Assembly (NCBI GenBank): GCA_963565915.1
Contig: OY751486.1
Location: 4,402,001-4,466,000 of the forward strand
Source of the DNA: Entoloma clypeatum
Taxonomy: Eukaryota; Basidiomycota; Agaricomycetes; Agaricales; Entolomataceae
Length of the DNA stretch: 64,000 bases
Direction of reading: 5' to 3'
Within the stretch, counting starts at the first letter, position 1; every line of letters begins with the position of its first letter. Below, in pieces: positions 32,701 to 41,775 of this stretch. The notes below the pieces were generated by a model. That model did no database searches and had not been told where the DNA came from. It saw only the letters and a program-made list of their open reading frames with translations. A program made the translations under genes and the position numbers.

Positions 32701-34485
32701 TCCACGCATTCCGTCTACTTTGTAACCGTGATTAAGGAAGACGCCTAGGGACAATAGGCGTGTGTCCATGTCCGGAATGTAGAATACGGGTCGGAGAAGA
32801 TGGGTTTTTATTTCCCCATTTAGGGTATGCCATACTGGAACGGCCCCAACTCCGAGAATTTCCAGTTTCTTTCCCTTTGCAGCTGTTTGGACAAATCGCT
32901 TAGCCTTGAGAGGCCTGTAGTACGCGAAGTCTTTAAACTCATGGGTAAAGTGTAATGATGCGCCGGAATCTAAGATCCACTGAGCGCGTTCTTTTTCCTT
33001 ACAGTGTGTACAAGAGGCAAAATGTTTAATATATTTTTTGTGTAGATCACTGCTGAAGTGATCTACGCACTCTGTAGTGGTACTGGCTAATATATTATAC
33101 GTCTGTTGAGAGACATAATTAGCTTTCCACATTTGGTAAGGTTTGAGAGAAGAATGTGACGAACCGTCAAGTTCGATCAGCCCATCTTCGAATTGATCCG
33201 GCCCCATCCGCTCGCTTTGATGGTCTATGTCCATCATTTTCAGCGATTCTTCTATCAACGGGGCTACGCGACGCTGTTTAGCCGGCCTTTCGTCGATGTC
33301 AGGAATGATGGTGTCTAGGATACGAAGGTTCGATCCAGAGGGACGAGCACCAATGTTCCGCGCGAGTTTACGGATGTGATCGTTCTTTTTCCACGCAGAC
33401 GGCTTGCCCGAAGGAAGCCCGGTGTACTGGGATGGAGGCGGGTTCATTCGCTGAAGGAGCGACTGCATTCTTTGAGAGTCTGGCTGGGCGGTACTCATCG
33501 TTTTTCCGTGCCCAGTGACGGTTGTGAAGGATGGTGGCGGAAGAGGAGGGAAGTGGATGGCGGGAGCAACAAACTCAATCGTTTCTTCCACATGGTCGGA
33601 CGTGTTGTCCGCATTGTTGGCGCTCTTCTTCTGATTGCGCCAGCGTCCCTTTCCCTTCTTCTTCTCAGAAGCGGTACTTGGGTCGGACGAGTTAGGCTGC
33701 TCGTCAGCATCGTTCTGCGAGGTACTCGGCTTTTGCTGCCTTTCCCATTTGGGGTCCTGCCCCTTTCGCTTTGTCCCGGAAATTTTCCGGGCCTGCTCAT
33801 TGGACGCACGAGTAGACCCGACCGAATACTTGCGCCTGTATTCCGAGATGATGCTCTCGGCGACGGCTTTGTAGGTAAAATCGTCGGCGTCATAGACCTG
33901 GAAAAGGGCGGTGGAGAGTGACGACCAGGCGTCGGGAATCGCATTGGCGAGGATCATTGCCTGCATCAGATCGGGGACGACAAAGTTTGAATCGGCGAGC
34001 CGAGCGAAAAGAGACCCCAGGCGTTCGATTTCAGGCACGGGGTCGCGTCCAGATAGCTTGAAGGTGGCGGCGGTCTTGAAGTCGCCGAAGATGACAGCCG
34101 GGGATACCTTGGAGTAGTTATCTTTCAGCGATTTCCACGCGCCAAGTGCCGAGGTGCTGTCCTTGATGTGGCGTCTGATCGCTTCAGAGACCTTCAGGCG
34201 TATCGCCCCAAGAGCTACGTCGTCGTCCCTGATCCAGGCTTTTTCTTCCTTACGGAAGCCGGGCTGGTCGACCGTGGTAGTCAGCACAGGGGGAGCAGCA
34301 GCAGTGGCCCCAGGGGTGGAGACCGTGGTGGTGAAGTCAGCGATCACGGGACGAGTGATGTCGCCAGAGACGATGCGCCAGACTCCTTGATGGAGGAGGT
34401 AAGATTTCATTTTTTCGGCCCAGCTCTGGTAGTCGATACCGTCGAAGGGGGTGATGATGTCAAGAGCAGAGCGAGAGGTAGACAT
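29758..34485 (-). CDS. A2 copia Gag-Pol polyprotein
   Basis: The open frame has about 1575 codons from MSTSRSALDIITPFDGIDYQ. This start is preferred over an in-frame Met 19 codons upstream because A1 and A3 share it. The order is that of copia: Gag, protease (WILDSGASLHFTHEF, residue about 505), integrase (WHKRLGHP and CTGCLKGK zinc site, WRVDGGGEF, NGRAERINRTL), RT (RNKWVYNEK, VIYVDDSAFLG) and RNase H (TDSDWASDENTRR, SSTEAEYMALSDC, IYGDNNGSVFIA). All catalytic residues I can check are present. It makes virus-like particles, cDNA and integrase for retrotransposition. There is no classical CCHC knuckle, only CTHC before the protease. Confidence 0.95.
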   Translation of the reverse strand: MSTSRSALDIITPFDGIDYQSWAEKMKSYLLHQGVWRIVSGDITRPVIADFTTTVSTPGATAAAPPVLTTTVDQPGFRKEEKAWIRDDDVALGAIRLKVSEAIRRHIKDSTSALGAWKSLKDNYSKVSPAVIFGDFKTAATFKLSGRDPVPEIERLGSLFARLADSNFVVPDLMQAMILANAIPDAWSSLSTALFQVYDADDFTYKAVAESIISEYRRKYSVGSTRASNEQARKISGTKRKGQDPKWERQQKPSTSQNDADEQPNSSDPSTASEKKKGKGRWRNQKKSANNADNTSDHVEETIEFVAPAIHFPPLPPPSFTTVTGHGKTMSTAQPDSQRMQSLLQRMNPPPSQYTGLPSGKPSAWKKNDHIRKLARNIGARPSGSNLRILDTIIPDIDERPAKQRRVAPLIEESLKMMDIDHQSERMGPDQFEDGLIELDGSSHSSLKPYQMWKANYVSQQTYNILASTTTECVDHFSSDLHKKYIKHFASCTHCKEKERAQWILDSGASLHFTHEFKDFAYYRPLKAKRFVQTAAKGKKLEILGVGAVPVWHTLNGEIKTHLLRPVFYIPDMDTRLLSLGVFLNHGYKVDGMRGEINISKGQNKIQFSPHILGQTIYWLDTEIRYDQIHAISSEITVETWHKRLGHPNDQALNKIPTSTKGVPKTLVCEKSQENCTGCLKGKMPNQSYPNSMTRAVKPFDLIHSDLKQISTASYHKYKYFLTFLDDFSSHVWVVLLRKKSGAITALKQFLAMIQNQFAATPKKWRVDGGGEFDEYKDVLADHGILIDVTLPYQHQQNGRAERINRTLWEKSQALRFDACLPPMWWEFCLEHAAFLYNRTPMQRLEWKTPYFRVTNEIPDMSSVRVFGCQAYVYIPKEKRRNSLESRSRLMIYLGSKPGVKGYRFMDPGTNTIFMGGKAIFDESKYPRCHIDPLPENHPEMENPEPADEFEDLIPSSNDDDSHTETPHNPVPIEQDQPESDNELPASEPDDEPRVPTPEPEQVPDRPIRERRVRKMPGSIYGEDTPASDLEKLDRRRRLGGQTAWMNDLLMEAISVQVGIVEMSHKDIYPLPNKEDWYAAECKELDMLKRRGVITELVPLPAGRKALRNKWVYNEKSDRRLKARLVAKGFSQVEGIDFDQIFSPVVRYETVRLILALTALEGWFMTLLDVSSAFLYGTLREVIYMRQPEGYIVKGKEHLVYQLFKALYGLKQAALAWWRELDSSMKKLGFVRLHSDAGVFIHKSTNGEIVIAVIYVDDSAFLGTNQEYTLEKKKAFMTTWECRDLGHLVPDGEPKEFLSIQIRQRGKRIFIDQVPYLEKILERMGMSESNATHTPLPTGYKPMMSEDEPNAELRSKYQSVIGSLLYLMIGTRPDICFAVIKMSQFSANPTKRHLEVARDICRYLKATKNYAIMYDGDSGKGIYAFTDSDWASDENTRRSTTGFFISLASGAITWVSSAQKTIALSSTEAEYMALSDCSRAATWLRSMLAELGMQIGSVPIYGDNNGSVFIASNPVTEKRSKHIDVRFHFVREKVSEGIITVKFIEGVSNPADLLTKNLGKILFSKFIPYFGLIKN

Positions 34486-34847
34486 TGTAGATGAATCTAA
34501 GAAAGGGTTCCCAATCAGTGATGTGTTATGAATATGATTCAAGAAAACAATTAAATGATTCCTTATGACATATTCCCTTCAGGAATAGCGGTCACGGGAA
34601 AACCCTTTATATGTCAGAAACGTATAAGGTGCGATCAACGTTTCCACATGGGGTGTACTAGGTCAATCCCCTTAGGGACGTCTCATGACAGGTACTTGTC
34701 GTAATGACGTTCCCAGGTTCATATGTGAAGAAGTAAGACTCAGAACCTAGATCTTTCGATCGGTTCTTTGCCAACCAGGGTAGAGTGGGCAGGTACTCGC
34801 TGTTGCCAGCGTTTCCCAAGTCCCTCTGCTATCCGGGGCCCATAACC

Positions 34848-35157
34848 TGTTGAAGTTCCACCTGGGCGCTAGCCGCAGATGTACTGAGCAACACAGCTAC
34901 AGTGGAAGTACTCTACTTAACCGTTCTAGTCACTTACTTGGATTGGAGAGGGTGAGGCTGGTGAGAGTGGTTGAGGCTGGTAAGAGCGATGGAGCTGGTT
35001 AAGAGTCAAGAGACAACTTGTTGATATTGACAGTTTCCTGGTCTTATATACCGTACTACTGTTTGTACCAACCAAACAAGTATGTAATGAAGATATGTAA
35101 AGGTCACATGATGTAATCTAATCTAATCTAATCTACGTGATGGGAAAAGTTTCAACA
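34848..35157 (-). repeat. A2 5' LTR, type beta
   Basis: Same type as the A3 3' LTR at 56373-56682, with one C/T difference at a CpG noticed. It has a TATATAAG box in minus sense. Confidence 0.9.
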
Positions 35158-35558
35158 GTGGAGACTCTGCACAGAGCTTTCACAGAGCTGTATGTAGCAT
35201 ATACCTTGTCTTTGGAACTTCAGCCCTGCAATAATCTGCACAGACCTGCACAGGGCTATATAGTTCACCCAGGGTTTGCTGATGGTATTATAGATAGTAG
35301 TTGCAAGTGGATGGTTTGCCAGTACATATAATACAGGCCATTGCCACCTCACAAATAGCTGCTAGGTCAGAAATGCTGGTACATATAGTACAGACAATGC
35401 CAGTTCATACAGTACAGGCATTGCTGGTTCATATAGTGCAGCCAATGCCGCTCCGCTGGAGCCCTAGCGGGCCACTGTTGCCGACTCACTCAATACATTG
35501 TATGCCTTTGCTACACTGTCTCAGTCGGCACACTGTAGGTTGACTATGTGTCAGAATG
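35158..35558. repeat. Repeat block shared with 60833-61165
   Basis: 35286-35548 matches 60840-61165 (TAGATAGTAGTTG...GTAGGTTGACTA) and contains tandem units of about 20 bases with ATGCCGGTTCATA-type cores. No coding potential is visible. 35158-35285 is rich in CACAG/CAGCCCTG words, like the flank at 56683-56750. Confidence 0.6.
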
Positions 35559-35875
35559 TTATGGTTGACAAACCCATGTGATGCTTAGGCAGAGAGGCTT
35601 AAGTAGCAAAGGTGGATACCAAGGTGATTGCTAGATCTGGGGAATACATGCAATGTATCTATCCTATATATACTAGAAGGTCGAGTCATCTAGATGACTC
35701 TAGAGCGGTTCCGGTCTGACTCCAGAAGCGGACCCGGAGTAGGTGTCTATGGTAACTGCTGCGGCGTGAGTCAGAGTATCTAAGTATAGTCCAATAAGTA
35801 ACACAATGTCAAGGATGTGTGAGAGTAACCATCTAGATATGGTAATGATGACCATACTGTAGTGAGTAAGCAGAG
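35559..35875 (-). repeat. Diverged LTR piece, Gy2 family
   Basis: It begins TGTTATGGTTGACAAACCC and continues with a run resembling the solo LTR at 7283 (TTAGGCAGAG, GTGATTGCTAGATCTGG, CCTATATATAC). Similarity fades towards 35870, and no matching right end was found. 35876-36259 holds no feature I recognise. Confidence 0.35.
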
Positions 35876-36259
35876 GCCGGGGCCCAAATGATGTAAAAGT
35901 GAATAGTAAGCATGAAACCAATAGATAAGATGAAACTGGCCATTAATCAGATAAAGCCTCTATGTCTTGTATCTTGTCCGAGCGATCAATGCCATGGATA
36001 GTGAATCCATAACACAGAAGGGCATATTGAATGCCAGATCTGACAACACCAAGGGACTGAAAGGCGTGGTGTTAGATTGAATAACCAAGAGAGGCTCGGC
36101 ATTGAATCCCCCCCTCTCCAGAAACATCAAGACTAACCAAGGCTTCCACCATACAGTCACAGGGCAGCTTCTCTGTCCCACTGGTTTAGATTGGCAGGAT
36201 AAGGGGTGAGTTACTTGTCTGTGCTCTTCTCATTTGACATGACTTGCCAAATTTGAATC

Positions 36260-37525
36260 AGGGTTCAAGACAAACTTCGCAGCGGCGAAATAACTGTATG
36301 TGGCAATCAATGGCCATTGCTAGTTTACAAAGACCACAAGTACGACCCCGAGGAGCCTTGGATTGTCTCTTCAGAAGTCGACTGCTTCCCCGACCATATC
36401 ATCCACAACATCACTCTTATCCGCGGCAAAACCGCTAAGGAGCGAGCTGAAGCCAGGAAGCTGCGCCTCATCACCCTTAACAAGGTGTTCGATGCCAACA
36501 TCTGCTCTAACAAATCCGCCATCATTGTCACTGATGCGGCCGTTCCCTCCCTAGCGTCGGGCCATCAAGCTGTTGCAGCTTGGGAAACCTGGCACATGGG
36601 ATACTCCATCAACAAAGACTGGGCAGCTGGTGGCCTCGCAGTCTCCAACGACACTGAAACCTTAGCCATCGGACACGGGTTTTCCAACCTGGTCAGTCTG
36701 CTAGGGGGTCTCTCCAAACTGGAAGAAATCCACATTTTTACCGACTCGGTCAACGCCATCCGGCGTGCCACTGACCCAGATCTCCACTCCTCGCAGGCAA
36801 CTGCGCTCACCATCATCAGCAACCTGGTCCCTTGGTTTGAGGAACCAGGTCTGAAATCTAAGGTTTTCTTCCACCATGTCCCTGATTGCTCGGACCATGG
36901 CTTTGAACCCCACCATGTAGTGCACGACTTCGCTTCCTCAATACGCATTGAGTGTGGCGAGTCGGCCTCCAGATCCCTTGACTTCAACACAAAGCAGTTC
37001 ACAGATGACATGCTCGGCGAGTGGAACAACCCCTACCAGTCCCCAAAGTACATTGGCCGTCACTATCAATTCCCGAGATCGTGCGTCAGACGTCAAGACC
37101 ACGCTCGGGCCAAATGAATGAAGCCATCCCACCTTAAGGGCGGCACTTGGCTTAAGGATGTGGGCCACTCCCAATCCCTCATGGCACAAATGGTTCGCAG
37201 CCTCACCAGTCACGCTCCAATTGGCCACTATAGACATAGGTTCAATATTGGTGACAAAATTGAACAATGCGACTGTGGATCGAGGTCCGCCGAGGACTTC
37301 GCCCATGTATTCTACAAATGTCTGCACCACCCCACCAGGCCCCCAGACATGCCCACCTTCTCGAGGAACACTTCCATCTGGGACGTCTTCGGGAAATTCA
37401 TCATGGACAACCCAGGGGCATTTGCCTTTAGGGATCATCCAACGCCCAACACAACCATTGGCGGTAGTCGTGTGGTAGCGCGCTGGGTACAAAGGGGTGC
37501 AGCCCCCTCTGGCAAGCGAACATGA
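36260..37525 (+). pseudogene. LINE (non-LTR) ORF2 tail: RNase H and C-terminal Cys region
   Basis: The frame opens with KLRSGEITVCGNQWPLLVY and runs into an RNase H domain: Asp in IIVTDAAVP, Glu in NDTETLAIGHG, Asp in IFTDSVNAI and Asp in HHVVHDFAS, the D-E-D-D set. A TGA at 37115-37117 (RAK*MKPSHLKGGTWLKDVGHS) interrupts it. The rest carries SHAPIGHYRHRF and CDCGSRSAEDFAHVFYKC, the usual C-terminal zinc region of Tad/I-type fungal LINEs. Endonuclease and RT are missing, which fits 5' truncation during target-primed reverse transcription. Confidence 0.8.
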
Positions 37526-37765
37526 TCGAAGGGTAAGAACTGCACAGGCACTTCTTTGGGGGGTAGGGTGCAGACACCCCCCAGCGCGCGCGGCCCAATA
37601 TTCAGGCGCACATACTAACACGTTTGTTTACAACAGACTCCCCCGTCCTGGCGCGAGGACTTATCAGCTCGACGGAGCTTTGCGCCGCTTGTTCTTCTTG
37701 CATACGTAGATCCTCGGATCGATGTAGTTTACTCTATGTCAAGCGGACTGTACCCCTAGTATACC
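37526..37765. other. Presumed LINE 3' region or unassigned sequence
   Basis: No ORF of note and no poly-A tail is visible. It contains GGGGGGTAGGGTGCAGACACCCCCC, an imperfect hairpin. It ends at the Gy2 LTR. Confidence 0.3.
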
Positions 37766-38167
37766 TGTTACGGACTCTACGGTATGAGGACCACATCATA
37801 TCTTTTACTTATCGGCCCGACTCGGCGCCCTCTTACAAACTCACTATGTCTAATGTCTACTTTCGCAACCTTCGATTCCCAGTCTGACTCATTACATTAC
37901 TTCGTCATCCCCTTTAGTATACTTCGCTCCCGCGCTGACTCGCTTTCCGCAGTCAGCTTACTCACTGTACATAGCCTTCCGCAGTCGCCTTACTCATGCG
38001 CACTGCCTTCTGCAGTACTGACTCATCCGCTACCGCCTATAGTCAGTACCTATATAAACCTCTTGTACTGTAGTAGATTCCTTAGATTTAGCAATCACTT
38101 TGCTCTTCGCCTTTCCACTTTCCTGCATACTCTGCCCGAACCTTGGAACGGTTTGTTAAGCATAACA
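37766..38167 (+). repeat. Gy2 5' LTR
   Basis: 402 bp, nearly identical in reverse complement to the solo LTR 7283-7684. Differences are mostly C/T or G/A. Confidence 0.9.
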
Positions 38168-38180
38168 AGTTGCTAAATCT
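38051..38180 (+). promoter_or_regulatory. Gy2 TATA box, predicted RNA 5' end and self-priming site
   Basis: TATATAAA (38051-38058) is followed by exactly 25 nt and then AGATTTAGCAA (38084-38094). Its reverse complement TTGCTAAATCT lies at 38170-38180, after a 2-nt spacer from the LTR end at 38167. Eleven complementary bases is the same length as described for Tf1 self-priming. Confidence 0.7.
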
Positions 38181-38188
38181 CGTTAGGT

Positions 38189-39825
38189 TTGCCCAGAGCA
38201 AAGAGAGCAACTACCAGACGAGTCAAGACGTCGCGCTTCTTTGAAGACTTCACCAGTAACCCATTCAGCATGCCAGAAGCCCGACAGGAGGAGCTAAGTC
38301 CTCGAGACAGTATCGATTTTACGCTTATCCAGCAGTACATTGAATCGGAGATCCGTCGCATCCTACAGCAGGTGCTTGACGAAGAACTAGACAACGATGA
38401 GCATCGCCCCCACAGCGAGATAGCAGAGAGCATCCATCTTGCTCGGCAACACCCGATCGCGCGTTACAACGCCCGACAGAACGAACTCGAAAGCTTTCGC
38501 GTTCAAGAAGGACCTCAGACAGGTCGGATCACAGAGATCAGAGAGTTTATTGGTGTCCAGGCAACCGTTATCAGAAGATTGATTAGGACGCTCACATTGA
38601 GACGTCCCAGAGCCACATCATCACGTCTTACTCGAAGCAGCAGATCTACGCCCACTTCACCACCGAAGAACAACAGACCGAGTACAACCGTTGGGCACGA
38701 AACGAGAGACTTGACCCCTTCTCACGACCAACAGACGCGCAGGAACAGAGATTCCTTGAAGATTTACAGAGGAAATACTCTGAACGTTTTGCCACCGATT
38801 CCGCCAATGAGTCCCCTGATGAATTTACTTTTGACTCCGCGCAGTCAGATATCGAACAGACGCCTAGAACAGGGACTCATTTTCAATCCTTACCTGTATC
38901 CCGAACCCCATCTTCATCCCAACAACCTGACCCCTCTTCTCCTCCGCAGACTCTAGACATGGCAGAAGCTCCGGCTGTACAAACAATGGATACATCCAAG
39001 ATCATCAAGGATCCTGGGATGTTCAAAGACAGATACACCTTTGACGAGTGGTGGAAAGCCACCAAACTATACATCAGGTTCCAAAAGAGCCTCACAGACG
39101 ATCAGAAGATTCTTGCGGTACTATCTCGCATGATGGAAGGGTCCGGCAGGCACTGGGCCAGTAACAAGTTAGACGCTCTTGCCGTTGACAACGAGAACAT
39201 CACCTGGCTAGGTTTTTCCAATGATATCGCCACACGATTCTCCATCGCCAACAAGTCGGTCGCTGCCAAAGCCAGACTTGAAGTCCTGAAACAAGAGAAA
39301 CATACCGTTGATGAATTCTTGCATGAATTCGAAGAACTCTTGAAACTGTCAAACCTTGGCAAAGAAACTGGGAAATACATCCTAGAGAAGAACATCAACC
39401 GCAGAATCTCTGAACAAGTGGCTAGCGATGGCAAGACGTACACCGATTACGCAAAGGAGATCCGAAACAAGGGACGACAGATGGAAGGACACGCACTGGT
39501 CATCCGAGGTGGCGGCGACATGCGCACCGGATCGGGTACCACTTATGGTGGTCAGGGCAAAGCCATGGAAATCGACAAAGCAGGAGTAGCCCATTGCTAC
39601 AACTGTCAACGCTTCGGTCATCTGGCTAAAGACTGTAGCGCTCCAAAGAAGAAAGATGGTCGCAAGTGTTTCAACTGTGACCAAGAAGACCATATCGCAC
39701 GCAACTGCCGCAAGCCGAAGAAGAACTCTGGAAGGGTTAGGAAGGTGTCCGAAGAAGATGCCAAGAATGATGAAACCACAATCTTAGAAGCCGATGAGAA
39801 GGATTTTCCCGAAGGGTCCGATTAA
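38189..39825 (+). pseudogene. Gy2 Gag with two CCHC knuckles, one frameshift
   Basis: The N-terminal part (from MPRAKRATTRRVKTSRFF at 38189) is in one frame until about 38580 (GVQATVIRR). The sequence then continues in the next frame (SYSKQQIYAHFTTEEQ), which is open to 39825. A capsid-like region (FDEWWKATKLYIRFQ; SRMMEGSGRHWASNKLDAL) precedes two zinc knuckles, CYNCQRFGHLAKDC and CFNCDQEDHIARNC (39595-39710). The frame ends at GSD. One indel near 38580 is enough to explain the break, so this copy is only lightly damaged in Gag. Confidence 0.85.
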
Positions 39826-40348
39826 ACGACGCTAAGTCGCGACCCTTATCTATTAAACGGACTTGCTTGCCTTGTATGACTGCAGACAATAGAACCTATG
39901 TCATCCCTGCCAAGCGAGCCGCTGCGTCGACTAAGATTGTGAAGGGAGATAACCCTCCGAAAAGACGAGAAATCAGGCTGTTAGCTCAGCTCAAAACACG
40001 ACGAGGACCAAAGGTTATCCGACCTGAGGTTGACAGCGGATGTGAACGCACATGCATCCATCCCAGAATAGTACGCGAACAGAACCTCCCCACGCGAGGA
40101 ATACCACCCATAGCAATTCTAAATGCGGATGGATCACCAAATCGACAACAGAAAGTGAGCCAACTTGCCGAAGTCAAACTGGATTTGGGAGCACATCAGG
40201 AAACAATGGAAGCAATGGTACTGGACATTGGGAGCACAGACATGCTCTTGGGACATGACTGGTTGGTACACCACAACCCCACAATCAATTGGACGACCAG
40301 CGCGGTAACATTTTACCGGTGCCCAACAACATGCCGAACCAAACACTC
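39798..40348 (+). pseudogene. Gy2 protease
   Basis: This frame is -1 relative to Gag and overlaps its end by 28 bases, so Pol may have been expressed by -1 frameshifting; no classical slippery heptamer is obvious. Retropepsin signs are PEVDSGCERTCIHPRIV (catalytic Asp present) and DMLLGHDWLVHHNPTINW. The frame is cut by the solo LTR at 40349. Confidence 0.8.
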
Positions 40349-41101
40349 TGTTAAGTAGGTGAAAAGTCGGAGCTTCGTCAGAGTCCGTCGGAGGTAACGT
40401 AGGACTGAGACCGGAGCGGAACTCCGGAAGTGCGGAGGAATGACGAAGGGGAGGGACGTGGCTTCAATGTATGTGTTGCGCCACCATTTGTTGGATAAGG
40501 TGTCCCAATTTCAGGAGGTCGGAGGAGAGGTCGGAGGTGCGGAGGTCCTCGGAGAGATCTCGGTGAGAGACACGTTGACGTGGAAGTGGTCGGACGACGT
40601 CGGAGTTGTGACTCGGACACAGTACTGAGCTCGTCGAAGAGTAACAATGGAGGAAGAGCAGTAGATGAGGATGTCGTCGGCGTATTGTACCACAGCGAGG
40701 ATCTCTGGCATGAACGGGGAGTAGAGGAGTGAACTTTGTTGATATTCGAACTGAGGAACTACAGGTATGGTACAAGCTTAAATACCTAAATGTGATTACT
40801 TTACGGAGATGGTCGGAGTAGGTCCGGAGTTGTGGCGTAAGTTGCCAGCGACTGTATCGAACATCGGAGATGTCGGTCAATGGACCATGCGGAAAAGGCG
40901 ATGCATAAGTAAATGGGAATATGAATATGAAATGCATAAAGGCATGGAGTTATGAATATGAAATGCACGATGGCAATGTGCGGAGATGCGGAGGTAACAG
41001 ATGTCCGGAATATCGGAATTGATCGGAGATCATTGGAGCGGAATTGATCGGAATTGATCAGAGATGATTGGAGGTTGTTGGAGCCAGAATGGTATATAAC
41101 A
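40349..41101. mobile_element. Solo LTR, 753-bp family, in Gy2
   Basis: The block reads TGTTAAGTAGG...GGTATATAACA and is bounded by perfect duplications CACTC (40344-40348, 41102-41106). It is unusually rich in CGG/GGAG words and CpG. Relatives are the decayed 1457-2096 copy and a partial inverted copy at 63790-64000. No internal region of this family is present in the window. Confidence 0.92.
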
Positions 41102-41537
41102 CACTCGGATTTCAGGGTTAACCTTAATGATCGCAAACACCGGGTTCGCATGGTTGAGGTGCGCGACAAAGATGCACCCAAAAAGTCAGATCTGAAATGA
41201 AAACCTGGAGACCCTATCTTGGAAGCCGTCACTCCTACACCACCTCCCACAACCAAACGACCCTCATATGTTAATCGATTTGCTCATCTCTTCGAGAAGG
41301 AGAACTTTGATAAGATCCCGAAGGAGAGGGAGTGGGACCATGGTATTGAACTTACACCGGACGCACCAAAGGAACTAGGGGGAAATACATATCCTATGAC
41401 ACAAAAGGAACAAGAGGAGTTGGACGCATTCATCGACAAGGGTCTAGCAACAGGAAAGATCTGCCCATCCAAATCTCCTTATGCCTCCCCTTGCTTCTTC
41501 ATCAACAAGAAGGATGGTTCCAAACAATTGGTACAAG
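41102..41537 (+). pseudogene. Gy2 protease-RT linker and RT start
   Basis: Coding resumes after the solo LTR. FAHLFEKENFDKIPKEREWD and the block FIDKGLATGKICPSKSPYAS are typical of the gypsy RT N-terminus, ending at FFINKKDGSKQLVQD. The match stops there; the next codons (VSIKQARHERV) are unrelated. RT palm, RNase H and integrase are absent. Confidence 0.8.
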
Positions 41538-41775
41538 ATGTGAGTATCAAGCAAGCGAGGCACGAGCGCGTTTGAATTTTTTCTTTGGCAGCGTCACGTG
41601 GATGCGGGTATCGGCTCTGTCCTCACCGCATCCATGCTCCTCTCGCGAGCGAGCTCATAAGCTCCTCGCCTCGTTTTCGACGTTTCATTTACTTTCCTTT
41701 CGTACGCTTTCTTTCTTTCCCCCCTTCATTCCTCAGGACTAGTCGTCCTCGTCACTCCTTTTTTCCCATATATAG

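Larger units (their letters stand above)
29373..35157 (-). mobile_element. Ty1/copia element A2, hybrid LTRs
   Basis: LTRs lie at 29373-29683 (311 bp, here called type alpha) and 34848-35157 (310 bp, type beta). Each LTR matches the same type in A3 almost perfectly, but alpha and beta differ from each other at many sites. The flanks are CTAAA (29368-29372) and GTGGA (35158-35162), which do not match. The primer site GGTTATGGGCCCC (34835-34847) and a CCCCCCC tract (29684-29690) are intact. The internal ORF is open, so the element may be recently active. Confidence 0.93.
37766..41537 (+). mobile_element. Gypsy element Gy2, 3'-truncated
   Basis: A 402-bp 5' LTR (37766-38167, TGTTACGG...GCATAACA) is followed by gag, protease and the start of RT. 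The coding sequence stops matching at 41537, in the middle of the RT finger region, and the 3' LTR is not in the window. A 753-bp solo LTR interrupts it at 40349-41101. The left flank is ATACC; its partner cannot be tested. Confidence 0.88.

Noticed and set aside
33376..33921. Long plus-strand frames opposite copia A2 (and mirror frames opposite A3 and B)
   Set aside because: They are antisense shadows of the gag-pol frames and recur at matching places in each copia copy.
39795..39825. Programmed -1 frameshift site between Gy2 gag and protease
   Set aside because: The overlap exists, but no X-XXY-YYZ heptamer or clear stem is visible; kept only as a possibility.
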